Source: DAORHV01 sp964448405 (GTDB lineage: Bacteria; Patescibacteriota; Gracilibacteria; Peribacterales; Peribacteraceae). From it: a DNA stretch of 13,558 nucleotides. The stretch covers positions 1 through 13,558 of the forward strand of contig CAYUVW010000032.1 in NCBI GenBank assembly GCA_964448405.1. The letters run 5' to 3'. A program made the translations under genes and the position numbers. Below the pieces are notes generated by a model. It ran no database searches. It was not told the origin of the DNA and was given only the letters and a program-made list of their open reading frames with translations. Below are positions 12,568-13,558 of the stretch, piece by piece. The number at the start of each line of letters is the position of its first letter. The first letter of the stretch is position 1.

Positions 12568-13558
12568 TTAGACGTCGTAGTACTTGAAGAATTCACCTGC
12601 GGTCGGCCGCTTGCGCTCGTCGGCGACCTCGGCGCGTTTCACGGCGATGAAGTCATCCAGGAAACGCTTGTTGAACACGCCGCCGTCGGTGAGGAACTTG
12701 TTGTCCTTTTCCAGGGCGTCGAGCGCGCCCGACAAGTCGTGCGGTGCGTGCGGGATTTTGGCCAGTTTCTCCGGGGCCATGTCGTACAGGTTCTCGTCGG
12801 TCGGAGCGCCCGGATCGATCTTGTTCTTCACACCATCCAAACCGGCGAGCAGCATGGCTGCGAAGATGATGTACGGGTTGGCGGCCGGGTCCGGCGAACG
12901 GAGTTCCAGGCGCTTGGCCTTCGGGTTGTCGGAGTACATGGGAATACGGATTGCAGCCGAGCGGTTGCGTGCCGAGTAGATGAAGTTCACCGGAGCCTCG
13001 AAGCCCGGCACCAAACGCTTGTAGCTGTTGGTGGTCGGGTTGCACAGTGCGCACAGCGCCTGGGCGTGCTTTAGCAGTCCTCCCATGTAGTACATGGCCA
13101 TTTTGCTTAAGCCCGCGTATTCACTACCTGCAAACAGCGGCTTGCCGGCTTTCCAGAGCGACTGGTGGGTGTGCATTCCGGAACCGTTATCGCCGTAAAT
13201 GGGCTTGGGCATGAATGTCACAGACTTGCCGTAGCGGGCGGCGACGTTCCGGCAGATGTACTTGTACTTCATCAGCTTGTCGGCCATGGGCAGCAGGCGG
13301 TCGAACTTCATGTCGATTTCGGCCTGGCCGCCGGTGGCGACTTCGTGGTGGAACGTTTCCACCTCAATTCCAGCCTTCTCCATTTCCATGACCATCGCGG
13401 CACGCACGTCTTGGTGCTTGTCGTGCGGAGCGGCCGGGAAGTAGCCTTCCTTGTGGCGGATGGTGTACCCCAAGTTCGTGCATTCTTCAGGGCCTTCGCC
13501 GCTGTTCCACGTGGCCTCCTCGCTGTCCACATGGTAGTGGGAATGACCGGTGCCCACG
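12568..13558 (-). CDS. glnA: Glutamine synthetase type I, C-terminal part; 5' end outside window
   Basis: Condenses glutamate and ammonia into glutamine with ATP. The reading frame is open to the window edge; about 330 residues are present and the N-terminal beta-grasp domain is missing. Visible landmarks: GYFPAAPHDKHQD, VETFHHEVATGGQAEID (metal-binding region), KSVTFMPKPIYGDNGSGMH, NPTTNSYKRLVPGFEAPV (NPTTNSYKRL signature), SARNRSAAIRIP and RSPDPAANPY. ENLYDMAPE matches the E. coli adenylylation loop (KNLYDLPPE) with its tyrosine, and AWNS-like ATWNSGEGPEECTN sits where the GSI-beta insertion lies, so this is a GSI-beta enzyme potentially controlled by adenylylation. The adenylyltransferase is not in the window. 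amt follows on the same strand. Confidence 0.97.
   Translation of the reverse strand, partial: VGTGHSHYHVDSEEATWNSGEGPEECTNLGYTIRHKEGYFPAAPHDKHQDVRAAMVMEMEKAGIEVETFHHEVATGGQAEIDMKFDRLLPMADKLMKYKYICRNVAARYGKSVTFMPKPIYGDNGSGMHTHQSLWKAGKPLFAGSEYAGLSKMAMYYMGGLLKHAQALCALCNPTTNSYKRLVPGFEAPVNFIYSARNRSAAIRIPMYSDNPKAKRLELRSPDPAANPYIIFAAMLLAGLDGVKNKIDPGAPTDENLYDMAPEKLAKIPHAPHDLSGALDALEKDNKFLTDGGVFNKRFLDDFIAVKRAEVADERKRPTAGEFFKYYDV

Noticed and set aside
12507..12596. Upstream in-frame extension of amt
   Set aside because: It would translate the glnA terminator hairpin and overlap the glnA end. The standard Amt N-terminus starts at MIDTGNTAF.
1..13558. CRISPR arrays, insertion sequences, tRNA or rRNA genes
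   Set aside because: I saw no regularly spaced repeats, transposase motifs, terminal inverted repeats or cloverleaf sequences on either strand.

Overview
The window reads as a compact bacterial chromosome segment of moderately high GC with AT-rich spacers, ATG starts throughout and standard stop codons (TGA ends nth). It encodes thirteen protein genes, two of them cut by the window edges, and no rRNA or tRNA that I can see. No single marker fixes the taxon. A eukaryote-type long GMP synthase, a FecR plus DUF5667-like membrane protein, almost no Shine-Dalgarno sequences and dispersed AT-rich spacer repeats would suit a Patescibacteria/CPR lineage (for example the Peregrinibacteria/Peribacteria side). 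That placement is a low-to-moderate confidence inference.

Layout. 1-1151 (+) is the 3' part of guaA. 1205-1876 (+) is a cyclodipeptide synthase (CDPS), the most notable gene here, recognised by its catalytic residues at family spacing. 1939-2511 and 2570-4474 (+) are an ECF-type sigma factor and a single-pass membrane protein with FecR-like and DUF5667-like regions, probably a sigma/anti-sigma pair. 4543-5112 (+) is elongation factor P with an unusual loop tip. It converges on gatB (5191-6636, -), which is preceded on the minus strand by def (6692-7165) and a DnaQ-family exonuclease (7281-7862). Divergent from the exonuclease is nth (7957-8595, +), whose product has lost all four Fe-S cysteines. 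8668-9129 and 9141-10997 (+) are a lipoprotein with a cysteine-less thioredoxin-like fold and a DipZ-type fusion of CcdA, thioredoxin and a C-terminal domain. On the minus strand, glnA (5' end outside the window), amt (11301-12506) and a 56-residue zinc-ribbon-like protein (11032-11202) fill the rest.

How the genes work together. glnA and amt form an ammonium uptake and assimilation pair, separated by a strong intrinsic terminator that leaves no visible room for a separate amt promoter, so attenuation or read-through is likely. The lipoprotein and DipZ form an extracytoplasmic thiol-redox pair. EF-P, GatB and Def are translation genes. The CDPS would draw on the same charged tRNA pool, but no tailoring enzyme for its product lies nearby.

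Expression signals. Many starts lie 6-10 nt downstream of a -10-like hexamer, implying leaderless mRNAs. Others (EF-P, DipZ, Amt, the sigma factor) have a pyrimidine tract where a Shine-Dalgarno would be. No gap longer than about 120 bp lacks a gene.
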